A stretch of 6,184 nt of DNA, from the NCBI GenBank assembly GCA_031286975.1, contig JAITTM010000060.1:1-6184 (forward strand), in the 5' to 3' direction. This stretch comes from Coriobacteriales bacterium (GTDB taxonomy: Bacteria > Actinomycetota > Coriobacteriia > Coriobacteriales > UBA8131). The notes below the pieces were generated by a model. It made no database searches, had not been told where the DNA came from, and worked only from the letters and a program-made list of their open reading frames with translations. This document shows positions 5,950-6,184 of the stretch, in pieces (positions within the stretch are counted from its first letter, which is position 1; each line of letters opens with the position of its first letter). The position numbers and the translations under genes were made by a program.

Positions 5950-6184
5950 AGGTCTCGGTCATCATAGCTTGCTACAACGTTGAAGCCTACCTGCCGCAGT
6001 GCCTGGAGAGCGTGTGCGGCCAAACGCACTCAGACCTTGAGATCCTTTGCATTAACGACGGGTCGACCGATGGGTCTTTGCGGATCATGCAGGCTCAGGC
6101 ACGCCAGGACGCACGGATAACCGTGATCGACAAACACAACGAGGGCTATGGAGCCAGCGTCAACAGAGGGCTGGATGCGGCAAC
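5946..6184 (+). CDS. Family 2 glycosyltransferase, N-terminal part (3' partial)
   Basis: 79 codons are visible before the window ends. The protein begins MKVSVIIACYN, the first strand and nucleotide-binding loop of GT-A family 2 enzymes, with INDGSTDGS at 36-44 supplying the first conserved Asp and NEGYGASVNRG at 65-75 the typical uridine-side helix. The DxD metal site lies beyond the edge. The start is fixed by an in-frame TGA at 5934-5936; GGTGAAG (5932-5938) is a moderate Shine-Dalgarno seven bases before the ATG. It resembles the N-terminal domain of the large fusion at 445 (shared STDGS loop and layout), so the two are probably related transferases adding different sugars of the same polymer. 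Donor and acceptor cannot be told from this fragment. Confidence 0.88.
   Translation, partial: MKVSVIIACYNVEAYLPQCLESVCGQTHSDLEILCINDGSTDGSLRIMQAQARQDARITVIDKHNEGYGASVNRGLDAA

Overview
The window shows the start of a cell-surface polysaccharide operon, probably for a capsule or other phosphate-linked surface polymer, on the + strand. It lies just downstream of an unrelated, more AT-rich gene fragment. An exact GGCGGTAG (ops) element immediately before the first operon gene suggests a proteobacterium that uses RfaH-type antitermination, most likely a gammaproteobacterium. I cannot name a genus. The operon genes have a moderate to high G+C content, whereas I count about 39% G+C over the first 240 bases.

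Layout: positions 2-256 hold the 3' end of an ATPase/DUF4143-type gene. Positions 257-444 (188 bases) are non-coding and carry a candidate terminator hairpin, a 9-base tandem repeat, a weak candidate extended -10 promoter and the ops element. From 445 onward four or five genes are packed head to tail. A 1224-residue fusion (glycosyltransferase family 2, coiled coil, CDP-glycerol glycerophosphotransferase-like domain, calcineurin-like phosphoesterase) overlaps by 10 bases a 443-residue protein with a methyltransferase-like and then a kinase-like domain. An 11-base gap then leads to a TagD-type cytidylyltransferase. A 20-codon mini-ORF joined by ATGA overlaps at both ends may bridge to a second family 2 glycosyltransferase, which runs off the window.

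How the genes may work together (inference): the cytidylyltransferase would make a CDP-activated alcohol, most simply CDP-glycerol. The central domain of the large fusion would transfer the phospho-alcohol unit while its N-terminal domain adds a sugar, giving a teichoic-acid-like repeat. The C-terminal phosphoesterase could trim or process an intermediate. The methyltransferase/kinase-like protein has the domain order of the O-antigen chain terminator WbdD and may cap or regulate chains, but both of its active centres look altered. The most notable points are the three-enzyme fusion, the ops element placed where a Shine-Dalgarno would be, the WbdD-like companion and the double-ATGA mini-ORF.
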